From positions 62,474 through 126,473 of the forward strand of contig NZ_JACRYL010000007.1 of NCBI RefSeq assembly GCF_014306625.1: a stretch of DNA of 64,000 bases. Reading direction: 5' to 3'. The notes beneath the pieces were generated by a model that saw only the letters and a program-made list of their open reading frames with translations, was not told the DNA's origin and searched no databases. This DNA comes from Pedobacter fastidiosus. GTDB lineage: Bacteria; Bacteroidota; Bacteroidia; Sphingobacteriales; Sphingobacteriaceae. Position numbers and translations under genes: made by a program. Position 1 is the first letter of the stretch. Each line of letters opens with the position of its first letter. Positions 50,352 to 60,283 of the stretch are shown here, piece by piece.

Positions 50352-50831
50352 TTATATTTTTTCTATCAAGCAAACCGCATAAGCAACCACACCTTCTTCT
50401 CTACCTACAAAACCCATAAGTTCGTTGGTCGTCGCTTTAATAGAAATCTCTTCAGTGGAAATGCCAATTGCTTTAGCTATATTTTCTTGCATTGCAGGAA
50501 TGTGAGGATTAATTTTTGGTGCTTCCAAACAAAGCATGGCATCTATATTCCCTACTTGCCAACCCTTTTCCGTTAATAATTTCACTGTTTCCTGAAGTAG
50601 AATTATACTACTAATTCCTTTCCAGCGATCATCGGTATTTTTAAAATGAAAACCAATATCGCGTAAATTAGCTGCACCCAAAAGAGCATCGCAAATGGCA
50701 TGAAGCAAAACATCAGCATCAGAATGACCAAAGGCACCCTTATGGTGTTCTAATGTAACGCCTCCTACTACAAAAGGGTGCTGATCTTTTAATTGATGGA
50801 CATCGAATCCAAAGCCTACTCTGATTTTCAT
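50352..50831 (-). CDS. ispF: 2-C-methyl-D-erythritol 2,4-cyclodiphosphate synthase
   Basis: The 159-residue protein has the IspF zinc motif FGFDVHQ (Asp10, His12), FGHSDADVLLHAICDALLG and the C-terminal IKATTNELMGFVGREEG. It cyclises CDP-methylerythritol phosphate to the cyclodiphosphate in the non-mevalonate isoprenoid pathway, in the cytoplasm as a trimer. It is downstream of the porV gene by 54 bases on the same strand, with a small hairpin between them; a shared transcript is possible but functionally unrelated. No other isoprenoid gene is in the window. Confidence 0.97.
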   Translation of the reverse strand: MKIRVGFGFDVHQLKDQHPFVVGGVTLEHHKGAFGHSDADVLLHAICDALLGAANLRDIGFHFKNTDDRWKGISSIILLQETVKLLTEKGWQVGNIDAMLCLEAPKINPHIPAMQENIAKAIGISTEEISIKATTNELMGFVGREEGVVAYAVCLIEKI

Positions 50832-50885
50832 TATGAATTATTTTGTGATTGAAGCTTGAGATTCAAGCGCATTCAAATAGAGATA

Positions 50886-52076
50886 TTATCTTTTAATTAA
50901 CTTCTTTTCGCCAAAGTTAAACAAAAGACTAAAACGCAAGGTATTTGCCAATGGACTTGTTTGTGCATTCGCGATTAGGTAAGCAAAATCAATATTAAAA
51001 ACATTATACTTTAAACCTGCACCTAAGGTAAAATACCTACTATCGCCCTTCATTGGGCTTTGGTAATTATATCCGGCTCTTAAAGCAAATTGTTGATTAT
51101 ACCAATATTCTAAACCTGTTGAAATGCCGACTTCTTTTATTTCCTCGCTAAATCCTCCGGGCGCATCACTAAATGACCCAAAAATACCTGCTGGCACAGA
51201 GCGGTTCGGATTCTTGCCACTTACAATATTATTATTCGAATCGTAAATAGGTTGAGTAGGAACCAATAGTTTGTTAAAGTCTAGAGCAAATGTAAATGTG
51301 CTTAAATCATCAATTATGATGGTTGATGCCCCACCGAGTTTAAAATTAGTAGGCAGGAAAAAACTTTCTCCCCCATCAGAATAACTCATTTTAGTACCGA
51401 TATTGGAAATATTTGCACCAGCAGATAAAATTGCATTCTTGCCGAATAGAGTAGTTGATGTTTTGTATAATCCAGAAACATCAACCGCTACCGCATTACC
51501 ACCGTGAACTTGTCCGGTAGAGGAAAACTGACCAGAAGCCAAATTGGAATAAATATATCTTAATGAACTCCCCAAAGCAAATTCTTCTCCAAAACTTCTA
51601 GCGAAACTAAAATCTAAAGCCAATTCATTTGGATTACTAATTCCCAAATCTTGTTGATTTATATCTGTTAACTGGATAGATCCAAGAGAAAAATATCTTA
51701 AAGAAGCACCAATTGTATTGCGATCATCCAATTTATAGAAACCGCCCAAATAAGCAAGATTAATATCGGGCACTAAGCTTTTTAACCAAGGGCTATAAGA
51801 AACTGAAAATCCGTAAGGCTTATCTAAAAAAGCTAATTTTGATGCATTGATACTCGCAGAATTAACATCTCCGGGAATGGCAACCCCAGCATCGCCCATT
51901 GCTCCTGCTCTAGCATCTGGAGTAATTAACAAAAAAGGCACTGCGGTAACAATATTGTTCGATTCGCTTCCGTTAGTTTGTGTACCGGATATAGTAACCT
52001 GAGCATTTGTTTTGCCAAATACCAAGAGTACTGAGAGTGCAGAAAAAGCAAGCTTACTGATGTACTTGAAATTCAT
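50886..52076 (-). CDS. porV: Type IX secretion system outer-membrane protein PorV
   Basis: A signal peptide (ending NAQ near residue 26) precedes a 14-strand FadL-like barrel. The PorV signature is VPFLLITPDARAGAMGDAG in the first strands, with LRFSLLFNFG at the end. PorV (LptO) shuttles type IX cargo proteins from the translocon to the PorU sortase at the cell surface. In many Bacteroidota porU is immediately upstream; here the next gene on that side is an AsmA family gene 303 bases away, so porU must be elsewhere. A TACCTTTA -7-like box lies 5-12 bases before the ATG. Confidence 0.92.
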   Translation of the reverse strand: MNFKYISKLAFSALSVLLVFGKTNAQVTISGTQTNGSESNNIVTAVPFLLITPDARAGAMGDAGVAIPGDVNSASINASKLAFLDKPYGFSVSYSPWLKSLVPDINLAYLGGFYKLDDRNTIGASLRYFSLGSIQLTDINQQDLGISNPNELALDFSFARSFGEEFALGSSLRYIYSNLASGQFSSTGQVHGGNAVAVDVSGLYKTSTTLFGKNAILSAGANISNIGTKMSYSDGGESFFLPTNFKLGGASTIIIDDLSTFTFALDFNKLLVPTQPIYDSNNNIVSGKNPNRSVPAGIFGSFSDAPGGFSEEIKEVGISTGLEYWYNQQFALRAGYNYQSPMKGDSRYFTLGAGLKYNVFNIDFAYLIANAQTSPLANTLRFSLLFNFGEKKLIKR

Positions 52077-52379
52077 CCTTTAAAGGTACGTAATTTAGAT
52101 TTCGGAATGTTAAAACTTTAGAATAATTTAATAACGCAAAATCAGAATTTATATTTTAATTACCCTTACAAATCTGAAAAATAATTACTGATTAAATAGA
52201 CAAGATTTATTATCCCAGAGATTATTACAATTGTGCTACATTCGTTAAACGATTTAGCCAAAACTAAACCTGCGATTTCTATAATTCGCCAAAAATCGCC
52301 ATAGTTAAAACAAGCGTATTTTTTGCGTTATGCTGATCAAAAAACTCCTCCAGATCAGCATAACACAAATAATTTATAA
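52077..52379. other. Intergenic region with one 12-bp inverted repeat
   Basis: GTTATGCTGATC at 52327-52338 and its exact complement at 52353-52364 form a stem with a 14-base loop, 15 bases after the AsmA family stop. No T-run follows it on the minus strand, so termination is uncertain. The rest of the 303 bases shows no gene. Confidence 0.5.
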
Positions 52380-54962
52380 TTAATTTTTCTTTTTAAAGAA
52401 ACCATTTAGCTTATCCGCTATTGCATCTTCAACCTTTTTTGTTGCTTTTGCTTTTACTGTATCTATCTTTGCTTGCGCTTTGGTCTGTAACTCTGCTTTC
52501 TTTTCGGCTATTACGCTATTAACAGCATCCTTAGCTGTCGTTTTTGTATCGCCAGCTCCGTATTTTAAGCTTATAGTTGGTTTCAGAATTGTTCCGCCCA
52601 AAACCGCATTAACCCTAATTGTTTCGCTCATAGCTACATTTGTACCTGCCTTACTATTTAACTTTGCTATCATAGCATTTGCTGTTTCATTGGCCTTAGC
52701 ACCTAACATTGCTCTTGGTAAATTTAATCCCAAATTGTAATCCATCGTTTGATCTAAACCATTTGATCCCTGAACATTCATTACAATTCCTTCCTTTTTA
52801 ATATCGAAAGGAGAAACATTTAATCGGCCATCAACAATCTTAAACTTAGTAATTACATTGTTTAATTCTAACTTCTTAAACTTATCCGAACTCAATGCTG
52901 AAGCCAATTTATTTAATGGCTCAAAACCATCTAACACAGCTTGAATAATGTTTGTTAATCCTGATGCATTGATAGACGAATAAACGGGCATCATATTCTG
53001 ATCTAAATCAGAATTGAATTTTAAGTTTGTAGAAAACACACCTTTTGTAAACTTAGCAACTGGAGCAAGCAGTTTAACCGTATTAAATGCTCCGAATGCC
53101 TTTTGAATATCCATTTTTTCGATTCCAAAATCTACATCAACTTTAGGTTTTTTAGGATCAATTGTGGCGTAAGAACCATTCATATTTACTTTTCCGTCCA
53201 ACATATTCATGCCCATATCTTTAAAGGTTATGGTTTTATTTTTCACCAATAAAACACCTTTAGCATTTGTAATATCATAATTATCATATAAGACACGTCC
53301 GGCTTTTGCTGACAAATTAAAATCTATATTGCCAGGAACTTCAAAAACAGAAAGTTTAGAATCGCTTTTCTTCGCACTTTCATCCGTTTTAGCTTTCGGC
53401 CCCATCAATTCATTAACATCGATCAGGTTAGATGATAAATTGAAATTTCCTTGCAGTGCTTGATTTTTCTTGAAGAAATAACTTAAATAATTATTCACAG
53501 AACCATTTGCAGCGAAATCGCTTTTTCCAACTTTCGCAATTAAATTGCTCAACGTAATATTTTTCGGACTGAAAACCATTTTAGCGGTTGGAACACTCAC
53601 TGGCATTGGAACGTTTTTGCCTGCATAGTTAAAGTTCGACGCGATCATTTGTCCTGATGCTTTGAAAGCCTCATACTGCCCTTTATCAATCGAAGACTTT
53701 CGTCCCGCTGCCTGCACATCAGCATCTAAAATTCCGCTTAAAGTCATATCCTTCATTGGGAAGATTGCAGTAAGCTGTTTTAAATCTAGTTTTCCTTTCA
53801 AAGCCATATCCACAAATGGATCCGAAGTTGGGTTTTTCAAAAGCAATCGGCCATCCACCGGAACTTGTCCAAATTCCAGATGAAAAGCCGGAACGTTTAC
53901 AACGGTATGATCAATTACGCCATCAGGATTAGATATTTGAGATTTAACTTGAATATTATTGATAGCTGATGGCAAAGAAGGATATTTGATTTTGCCATTC
54001 TCGATGGATAAATTAACATTAAACGCTGGCAACGATTTTGCGTTGTAAGTTCCTTTTGCCGTTCCATTCATGGCAAATTTTCCTGTGGCTTCCAGATCCT
54101 TAAAATTCGAAGCGTAAATTGCAGGAATTAATGAAAGGAAATTTTTAAGCTCGGATTGTTTGGCATCAAACTTAAAATCCATAACCATATCGCTGGCATT
54201 TGGCATAGCCAAATACCCTACAGCAGATAAAAGAAGCTCGTTTAGTTTAATTTTATTATCCGAGAAAGTAAATTTCATGTTCTTCATATCGATATCAATA
54301 GGAAGATCTGCGTTTAATTTAACTTTATTTAGATAGGGAATTCCACCATATTTAACAGTAAGCTTTTCAATATCAGATTGTGTTTTTAGCGTGAAGAGAT
54401 CTTGTGTAAAATCGCCCTTCCCAGTATGATCTAAACTATCTATTTCCATAAAAAAGTTTAACGAAGCATCATCATAAATGATTTTTCCCTTTTCGATTGC
54501 ATATTTTTGCAGAGCAACTTTAAAAGCTGTTTTAGCTGTATCTGATTTTGATGAAGCACTATCTTTCTTCATTATATCCCAATTGGACTTTCCACTTTTT
54601 AAAACTTTGGCAAAAATGTTAGGTTGATCCAGATTAACTGATTTAATTTTATAGGTTTCTCCTTTTAAAACACTAAATAAATCTACATTTAATTGTAATT
54701 GTTTAACATTTGCCAAAGTGTCTTTGGCAAAACTGTCGACCCCAATAATCATCAAGTTGTTGATTTTTATCCCCAAATTGGGGAATGTGGAAATCAAACT
54801 CAAGTCAAGATCCTTAAAATCTACCTTGGCATTTACACTTTTATTGATGGTAGATTTGATTTTGGCATCAATTTCCTTCTTAAAAAACATGGGAATTGTG
54901 GCTGCAGCAACAAATAGAATAGCAAAGAGCGCTAAAATTAGGATCGAAACTTTTTTAAGCAT
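52380..54962 (-). CDS. AsmA family envelope protein
   Basis: The 860-residue protein starts with one membrane helix (residues 6-27) and then a long beta-rich region with AsmA landmarks (FKDLDLSLISTFPNLGIKIN near the N-terminus and a C-terminal YNLGLNLPRAMLG). A Lys/Ala-rich, coiled tail follows from about residue 805. AsmA/TamB-like proteins form long grooves that move lipids between the inner and outer membranes. It is monocistronic. A role in glycerophospholipid transport is by family analogy only. Confidence 0.9.
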   Translation of the reverse strand: MLKKVSILILALFAILFVAAATIPMFFKKEIDAKIKSTINKSVNAKVDFKDLDLSLISTFPNLGIKINNLMIIGVDSFAKDTLANVKQLQLNVDLFSVLKGETYKIKSVNLDQPNIFAKVLKSGKSNWDIMKKDSASSKSDTAKTAFKVALQKYAIEKGKIIYDDASLNFFMEIDSLDHTGKGDFTQDLFTLKTQSDIEKLTVKYGGIPYLNKVKLNADLPIDIDMKNMKFTFSDNKIKLNELLLSAVGYLAMPNASDMVMDFKFDAKQSELKNFLSLIPAIYASNFKDLEATGKFAMNGTAKGTYNAKSLPAFNVNLSIENGKIKYPSLPSAINNIQVKSQISNPDGVIDHTVVNVPAFHLEFGQVPVDGRLLLKNPTSDPFVDMALKGKLDLKQLTAIFPMKDMTLSGILDADVQAAGRKSSIDKGQYEAFKASGQMIASNFNYAGKNVPMPVSVPTAKMVFSPKNITLSNLIAKVGKSDFAANGSVNNYLSYFFKKNQALQGNFNLSSNLIDVNELMGPKAKTDESAKKSDSKLSVFEVPGNIDFNLSAKAGRVLYDNYDITNAKGVLLVKNKTITFKDMGMNMLDGKVNMNGSYATIDPKKPKVDVDFGIEKMDIQKAFGAFNTVKLLAPVAKFTKGVFSTNLKFNSDLDQNMMPVYSSINASGLTNIIQAVLDGFEPLNKLASALSSDKFKKLELNNVITKFKIVDGRLNVSPFDIKKEGIVMNVQGSNGLDQTMDYNLGLNLPRAMLGAKANETANAMIAKLNSKAGTNVAMSETIRVNAVLGGTILKPTISLKYGAGDTKTTAKDAVNSVIAEKKAELQTKAQAKIDTVKAKATKKVEDAIADKLNGFFKKKN

Positions 54963-55211
54963 GATTTATTTATTTACAAGATTAATGTTTGGTACGTAAA
55001 CATGGCAATAAATGCTCCAAAATTTATCTAACTGAATGTTAAATATTTAGAAAAAAAAGAGTCAAAAATCAAACAGACACAATAGGATAAATAATAATAC
55101 GTTATGGGATTAAAATATATTCACTATTTTGTTACAACAAACTTTATTATTCATTTAAATTTACGTAATTTTATCATTTGAATGGCCTTTGGGCTATATT
55201 CCCTGGTATAT

Positions 55212-56873
55212 ATGAAAAAACTATTACTATATTCTTTTGCTTGTTTATCACTTGTTAGCATTCTTTCTGGCTGTAGCTCGAAAGGCGGGAATGCTTCAAC
55301 TAAAACAGGCATTCCTTATGCGGATAGAAAAAGCAAAACTCCCGGCGGTTTTGCTGTAGCTACTAAGTATAAACGTGCTCCAGGGCCTGGCTTAATTCCA
55401 ATTGAGGGTGGAGTTTTGGTTGTTGGTGGTAGTGCAATCGAAGTTGCAGGTGTTGAACCCAACATTTATAACTATAAAAGACAGGTAACCGTACCTTCTT
55501 TTTATATGGATGAAACTGAGGTTTCAAACACCGATTGGCTAGAGTATTTACATTGGATTAGAGTTAGCTATCCTGAAGATCGCGAATACTACTACAATGA
55601 ATTACCTGATACATTGGTTTGGCGTAGCGCTTTATCCTATAACGAACCTTATGTAGATAACTATTTGCGTCATCCAGCTTACCGTGATTATCCTGTTGTG
55701 GGTGTTTCTTGGGAGCAGGCTTCTCGCTATTGCGAATGGAGAACTTCTCAGGCGAATGAATTTATTCTTCGCGAAAAAGGAATCTTAACGGATTATAAAA
55801 CGCTTGCCGGTGGAACATCTGGCAAAGGCAATAATTCTACAACAGCTGCTGCAACCGCAAGACCAGACAAACCTTTTAACACTGATGCATATCTAAATGG
55901 TCAGTATGATGATAAGGGAAAGAATGCTCCGGTTGATTATAATGCAAAAGCTGGTGCATCTGTTGGCGCTGCCGGCGGTAGAGGTGGCAAAGGCCAACCG
56001 ACAAGAAATGCAACACTAGAAGATGGTGTAATTATGCAACCTTATCGTTTACCAACAGAGGCTGAATGGGAATATGCAGCTCTGGGCTTAATCGGAAACA
56101 CAGAATACGAAAACATTAACCAAAATAAAATTTATCCTTGGAATGGTTTGGGTGTAAGCTCTGCTAAGAAAAAAACCCGAGGAATGATTCAAGCCAACTT
56201 TAAAAGAGCACCTGGAGATTACATGGGTGTTGGCGGTTCATTAAATGATAAAGGTGATTTAACTGTTCCCGTAATATCTTACACCGCGAACGATTTCGGT
56301 TTGTACAATATGGCTGGAAATGTTAACGAGTGGGTAAATGATGTTTATCGTACCGGAACCTTTACCAATGCTGATGCATTTAACCCTTATCGTGGTAATC
56401 AATTTCAGGATAAGCAACTTTCTGATGCTGCAAACGGCAAAATCGCTTTGGATAAATATGGCAAACCTATTAAGCAAAATGCTTATTCAGGAAAGAAATT
56501 AACATGGGCAGAGAAACAAGCTTTGGCAAAAAGAGCGGATTCTATTTCTAAATCTCCAGATCCAACGGCGCAAGTTACTTCATACCAAGCTGATGAAAGA
56601 GGTTATCGCGATAAACAGAATAAATTGCTAAACGAGGAAGGCGTTACTTTGGTTAACGATAAATCTAGAGTTTACAAAGGTGGTTCTTGGAACGATATGG
56701 CTTATTGGTTAAATCCTGCTACTCGCCGTTTCTTGCAACAAGATGAATCATCTGCCGAAGTTGGTTTCAGATGTGCAATGACCATGCTTGGTGCACCAGA
56801 AATTAGTACCCAAGGCAAAAGACAATTTAAAACTCCACCTTCAAAACCTTACAGGGTTAGCAAAGGAAAATAA
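55212..56873 (+). CDS. gldJ: Gliding-motility lipoprotein GldJ
   Basis: A lipoprotein signal (residues 1-20) ends in the lipobox LSGC with the lipidated Cys at 21. The body is an FGE-sulfatase-like fold: FYMDETEVSNTDWLEYLHWI, RLPTEAEWEYAALG, YNMAGNVNEWVNDVYR and GFRCAMT, with an insertion between residues about 200 and 275 and another near 415-485. These are features of GldJ, needed for gliding and type IX secretion and for stability of GldK-N. The ATG at 55212 gives a proper lipoprotein signal; a longer ATG at 55182 does not. It is monocistronic with its own terminator. Confidence 0.92.
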   Translation: MKKLLLYSFACLSLVSILSGCSSKGGNASTKTGIPYADRKSKTPGGFAVATKYKRAPGPGLIPIEGGVLVVGGSAIEVAGVEPNIYNYKRQVTVPSFYMDETEVSNTDWLEYLHWIRVSYPEDREYYYNELPDTLVWRSALSYNEPYVDNYLRHPAYRDYPVVGVSWEQASRYCEWRTSQANEFILREKGILTDYKTLAGGTSGKGNNSTTAAATARPDKPFNTDAYLNGQYDDKGKNAPVDYNAKAGASVGAAGGRGGKGQPTRNATLEDGVIMQPYRLPTEAEWEYAALGLIGNTEYENINQNKIYPWNGLGVSSAKKKTRGMIQANFKRAPGDYMGVGGSLNDKGDLTVPVISYTANDFGLYNMAGNVNEWVNDVYRTGTFTNADAFNPYRGNQFQDKQLSDAANGKIALDKYGKPIKQNAYSGKKLTWAEKQALAKRADSISKSPDPTAQVTSYQADERGYRDKQNKLLNEEGVTLVNDKSRVYKGGSWNDMAYWLNPATRRFLQQDESSAEVGFRCAMTMLGAPEISTQGKRQFKTPPSKPYRVSKGK

Positions 56874-56882
56874 TTTCAACAT

Positions 56883-56920
56883 AAAAAAAAGGCCTCGACA
56901 AAATCGAGGCCATTTTTTTT
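56883..56920. terminator. Bidirectional terminator between gldJ and the biotinyl protein gene
   Basis: GGCCTCGA at 56891-56898 and TCGAGGCC at 56904-56911 form a perfect 8-bp GC-rich stem, with A-runs on one side and a 9-base T-run on the other. Confidence 0.9.
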
Positions 56921-56933
56921 TGCCTTATTGGGT

Positions 56934-57434
56934 TTATTTAAACTGAATCAGTATTTGATTTTTTTCTACTTTATCGCCTTGCTTCACCGAGATTTTTTTT
57001 ATGATTCCATCAGTTGATGATTTTAGAATGTTTTCCATCTTCATTGCTTCAAGGATAAGAAGGTTATCTCCCTTCTTTATTTCCATTCCTTCTTCTACAA
57101 TCACTTTTAAAACCAAACCTGGCATTGGAGCTTTAATTTCTAAAACTTTGGCAGAGGCTAAATTATCTAACCCGAGTTGCTTTAATAATTGATCAAACTG
57201 ATCTTCTATTTTTAGAGAATAAATATTGCCATTAACTTTAATTGTACAGGTCTTATCGGGCATATTAACTTCAACAACTTCAGTATTAAAAGATTTGTTT
57301 TTATAAATAACATGAGTTGCATGGTTTCCAAGATCGCTTAAATCTAATTTCAACAATTCATTATCAATAAACAAATCAGTCCCTTTTTTATCAATTTCGA
57401 AATTAAAACTTTCGTTAACTTTTACTTTGTGCAT
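56934..57434 (-). CDS. Biotin carboxyl carrier-type protein (biotinyl domain)
   Basis: The last 75 of 166 residues form a biotinyl/lipoyl domain with the biotin attachment lysine in LEAMKMENIL. The N-terminal half is a small beta-rich region typical of stand-alone acyl-CoA carboxylase subunits. It would carry carboxyl-biotin for propionyl- or acetyl-CoA carboxylase, but no carboxylase or transferase gene is nearby. It begins 3 bases after the DUF4159 gene and is the last gene of a leftward run. Confidence 0.9.
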   Translation of the reverse strand: MHKVKVNESFNFEIDKKGTDLFIDNELLKLDLSDLGNHATHVIYKNKSFNTEVVEVNMPDKTCTIKVNGNIYSLKIEDQFDQLLKQLGLDNLASAKVLEIKAPMPGLVLKVIVEEGMEIKKGDNLLILEAMKMENILKSSTDGIIKKISVKQGDKVEKNQILIQFK

Positions 57435-57437
57435 AAG

Positions 57438-58136
57438 CTATTGTGTTAATGCGTACTGAACTAAATTTGCACCCATTTTAAGCGCCTTGGTTCTGGTTTC
57501 TTGCGTATCTTCTGGATAAGTACCAAAGTCTTCCCATCCATTTCCCAAATCGCACTCAAATGTATAATAGCAAACTACTCTGCCTTTATAAATAAGTGCA
57601 AATCCCTGTGGCCGTTTACCATCATGTTCATGAATTTTTGGGAGACCTGAAGCAAACTTATATTTCTGATTGTAAAGAACGTGATTGGCTGGCAATTCTA
57701 CGAAGCTTAACTCCGGAAAAACCTTTTTCATTTGTGGTCTGATGAATTTGTCCAAACCATAATTATCATCGATATGAAGAAAACCACCACCTGTTAAATA
57801 TTGTCTTAAATTTTTAATTTCTTGATCGCTAAACACAACATTGCCGTGGCCAGTCATATAAATAAATGGATAATTGAAAATCTCCTTACTTCCAACTTCT
57901 ACAATACTCTCTTCGGGATAAAAATTTGTTTTGAGGTTGGTATTACAAAATGCAATTAAATTGGGCAATGCTGTTCTATCGGCGTACCAATCACCACCAC
58001 CATTATACTTTAGTTTCGCCATGCGATAGGTTGGAGCGGGACTAAAAGCGAAAAAACCAAAAACTAAAGCTAAAAGGCCAAAGCCCAATAGGGACTTAAC
58101 TTTAAAAAACTGAAAACTGAAAATTGAAGACTTCAA
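57438..58136 (-). CDS. DUF4159 domain protein
   Basis: The 232-residue protein begins with a hydrophobic export segment (residues 13-32), then the DUF4159 core: MAKLKYNGGGDWYADRTALP, FIYMTGHGNVVFSD, GGFLHIDDNYGLDKFIRPQM and VCYYTFECDLGNGWED. This family is probably a ThuA/GATase-like periplasmic domain of unknown function; in Bacteroidota it is often near MoxR-type and aerotolerance genes, absent here. It starts at a TTG (58136), the only start that keeps the export segment. It lies between rsmE (5 bases) and the biotinyl protein gene (3 bases). Confidence 0.85.
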   Translation of the reverse strand: MKSSIFSFQFFKVKSLLGFGLLALVFGFFAFSPAPTYRMAKLKYNGGGDWYADRTALPNLIAFCNTNLKTNFYPEESIVEVGSKEIFNYPFIYMTGHGNVVFSDQEIKNLRQYLTGGGFLHIDDNYGLDKFIRPQMKKVFPELSFVELPANHVLYNQKYKFASGLPKIHEHDGKRPQGFALIYKGRVVCYYTFECDLGNGWEDFGTYPEDTQETRTKALKMGANLVQYALTQ

Positions 58137-58141
58137 ATTGG

Positions 58142-58846
58142 TTATCGGTTAAGGTAATTGATTTCAAAGCAAGCAGACAGGGCAGCCGTTTCCGTACGAA
58201 GCCTATTGTTGCCTAAAGTTAAAGCTTTAAAACCTTTGTTCAAAGCTTCATTTACTTCATTTAAGGTAAAATCTCCCTCCGGACCAATTAACACCAAAGA
58301 TCTACCATGTGGTTTAATTAAATCGGAGATATATTTTTTACCTTCGTTATCTATACAATGGGCAATTAATTTATCCCCATCGAATGGTTGTTTTAAAAAT
58401 GCATCGAAAGAAATTGCATCATTTAGTTTTGGATGATAAGCTTTTATGGATTGTTTAACTGCAGAGGTGATCACTTTGATTAAACGATCTTCTTTTACTA
58501 CTCGGCGCTCAGATCGATCGGTAATGATTGGTGTAATTTCATCTATCCCAAGTTCCGTAGCTTTTTCTAAAAACCATTCTAAACGATCGATATTTTTAGT
58601 AGGTGCTACAGCAATGTGTAAATAATGATTCCGTTTATTGAATTCAGCTTCAACTTTTAAAATGGAGAGAATTACTTTTTTGGGGTTATCGGATGTGATT
58701 TCTGCTGTATAAAATCCGCCTTTCCCATCAACAAGATTAACTAAAGTGCCAATTGGTAGGCGTAAAACCCTTACACAGTGTTTGCTCTCTTCTTCGTTAA
58801 GGGTATAAGTATTTTGGGTTATATCTGGCGTATAAAAAATATGCAT
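58142..58846 (-). CDS. rsmE: 16S rRNA (uracil(1498)-N(3))-methyltransferase
   Basis: The 234-residue protein has the RsmE N-terminal PUA-like domain (KHCVRVLRLPIG) and the SPOUT C-terminal knot with LIGPEGDFTLNEVNEA and LGNNRLRTETAALSA, which bind SAM. It methylates U1498 of 16S rRNA in the 30S subunit. It lies 9 bases after the CNNM-type transporter gene and 5 before DUF4159 on the same strand, so it is co-transcribed with unrelated functions. Confidence 0.96.
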   Translation of the reverse strand: MHIFYTPDITQNTYTLNEEESKHCVRVLRLPIGTLVNLVDGKGGFYTAEITSDNPKKVILSILKVEAEFNKRNHYLHIAVAPTKNIDRLEWFLEKATELGIDEITPIITDRSERRVVKEDRLIKVITSAVKQSIKAYHPKLNDAISFDAFLKQPFDGDKLIAHCIDNEGKKYISDLIKPHGRSLVLIGPEGDFTLNEVNEALNKGFKALTLGNNRLRTETAALSACFEINYLNR

Positions 58847-58855
58847 AGTTGAAAT

Positions 58856-60283
58856 TTAGTGATTATCAACCATATCTCCTTTATTAATAACCAATTCTAA
58901 CTTAATTGTTTCGATATTTTGATCTGTTTTCTTTAGAATGGTAAACAGATAACCATAAGATTCATTGCTTTCTCCAACTTCGGGAATGCGTTCAAAAACG
59001 TGCGATACCAAACCACCTATGGTATCAAAATCTTCATCCTCAGGCAAATCATGAGGCAAATGTTCATTTACATCATAAACGGTTGCAAAGGCATTTACAA
59101 TAAATTCATTGTCAGATACTTTTTCAACCAATGGCTTCTCCTCATCATACTCATCTTGAATTTCGCCAACCAATTCTTCCACAATATCTTCTAATGTAAC
59201 CATTCCTGCAGTTCCACCAAATTCGTCTAAAACGATAGAAATCTGAATGCGATTACTCTGCAATTCGCTCATTAAATCATTAATCTTTTTAGTTTCTGTT
59301 ACGAAGTATGGTTTGCGGATGATATCGCTTAAAGTCCAATTTTCATTATCCGACATCACCAACGGTAAGATATCTTTGGCATGAATAATCCCAACGATCT
59401 TATCCATAATCTCATCATAAACTGGCAATCTAGAATAACCTTCTTTTATAATGGTATCAATCACTTCCTCTTTCGAAGCCGTTAATTCTATTCCAGAAAT
59501 TTTCGTTCTAGGCACCATGATATTTTTAACTACACGCTCGTTAAAATCGAAAACGTTCTTAATTAATTCGTGTTCATTATTATCCAATGCACCACTTTCC
59601 TTACCCTGATCTAATAAATACTGAAGTTCTTCAGTACTGTGCAATGATTCGTGGCCACCAGATGTATCAATACCAAATGGTTTTAGAATTATAGCAGCAA
59701 GACTGTTTAAAGTCCAAATTGCGGGTCTGAAAACAATATAGAAAATTTGTAATGGAACAGAAACAAACAAAGTTGTTGCAACTGGTCTTTGAATTGCGAA
59801 AGATTTTGGAGCAAGTTCTCCAAAAACGATGTGCATAATGGTAATAACCGAAAATGCAACAACAGTTGATGCTGAATGGATAAATGCATCACTAAAGCCC
59901 CAATTCAAACTATCAAAAAGATTTTTAAAAATGGTATGCATAACGCCTTCACCAACCCAACCCAAGCCAAGGGATGCAAGCGTTATACCAAGTTGAGTAG
60001 CAGCAAGGTATCCATCAAGATTATGAATAATACCTTTGGCCATTTTACCTACACGACTGCCAGTTTTTGCTTTAATTTCGATTTGTGATGCTCTAACTTT
60101 TACAATTGCAAATTCCGCTGCAACAAAAAAACCGTTTAGTATCACCAAAAATAGTGCGAAGAATAATCTCCATCCAACCGAACCTGTATCTGGTTCATCC
60201 AAAGCGACAAGGGCAAGGTTGGTTGAAGGTAGAATCGCACTTAACTTCAAATTTAAAAACAAACAGACCGTGGGTAAATCCAT
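58856..60283 (-). CDS. CNNM/CorC-type (hemolysin family) membrane transporter
   Basis: The 475-residue protein has an N-terminal DUF21 transmembrane domain (LVILNGFFVAAEFAIVKVRA, then GLGWVGEGVM and FGELAPKSFAIQ), two CBS domains (about 235-355: IMVPRTKI and VLDEFGGTAGMVTLEDIVEE) and a C-terminal CorC_HlyC domain (about 380-465). Members export Mg/Co or similar divalent cations, regulated by nucleotide binding at the CBS pair. Its ATG overlaps the ppa stop (TAATG), showing tight translational coupling. The old name hemolysin does not imply toxin activity. Confidence 0.92.
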   Translation of the reverse strand: MDLPTVCLFLNLKLSAILPSTNLALVALDEPDTGSVGWRLFFALFLVILNGFFVAAEFAIVKVRASQIEIKAKTGSRVGKMAKGIIHNLDGYLAATQLGITLASLGLGWVGEGVMHTIFKNLFDSLNWGFSDAFIHSASTVVAFSVITIMHIVFGELAPKSFAIQRPVATTLFVSVPLQIFYIVFRPAIWTLNSLAAIILKPFGIDTSGGHESLHSTEELQYLLDQGKESGALDNNEHELIKNVFDFNERVVKNIMVPRTKISGIELTASKEEVIDTIIKEGYSRLPVYDEIMDKIVGIIHAKDILPLVMSDNENWTLSDIIRKPYFVTETKKINDLMSELQSNRIQISIVLDEFGGTAGMVTLEDIVEELVGEIQDEYDEEKPLVEKVSDNEFIVNAFATVYDVNEHLPHDLPEDEDFDTIGGLVSHVFERIPEVGESNESYGYLFTILKKTDQNIETIKLELVINKGDMVDNH

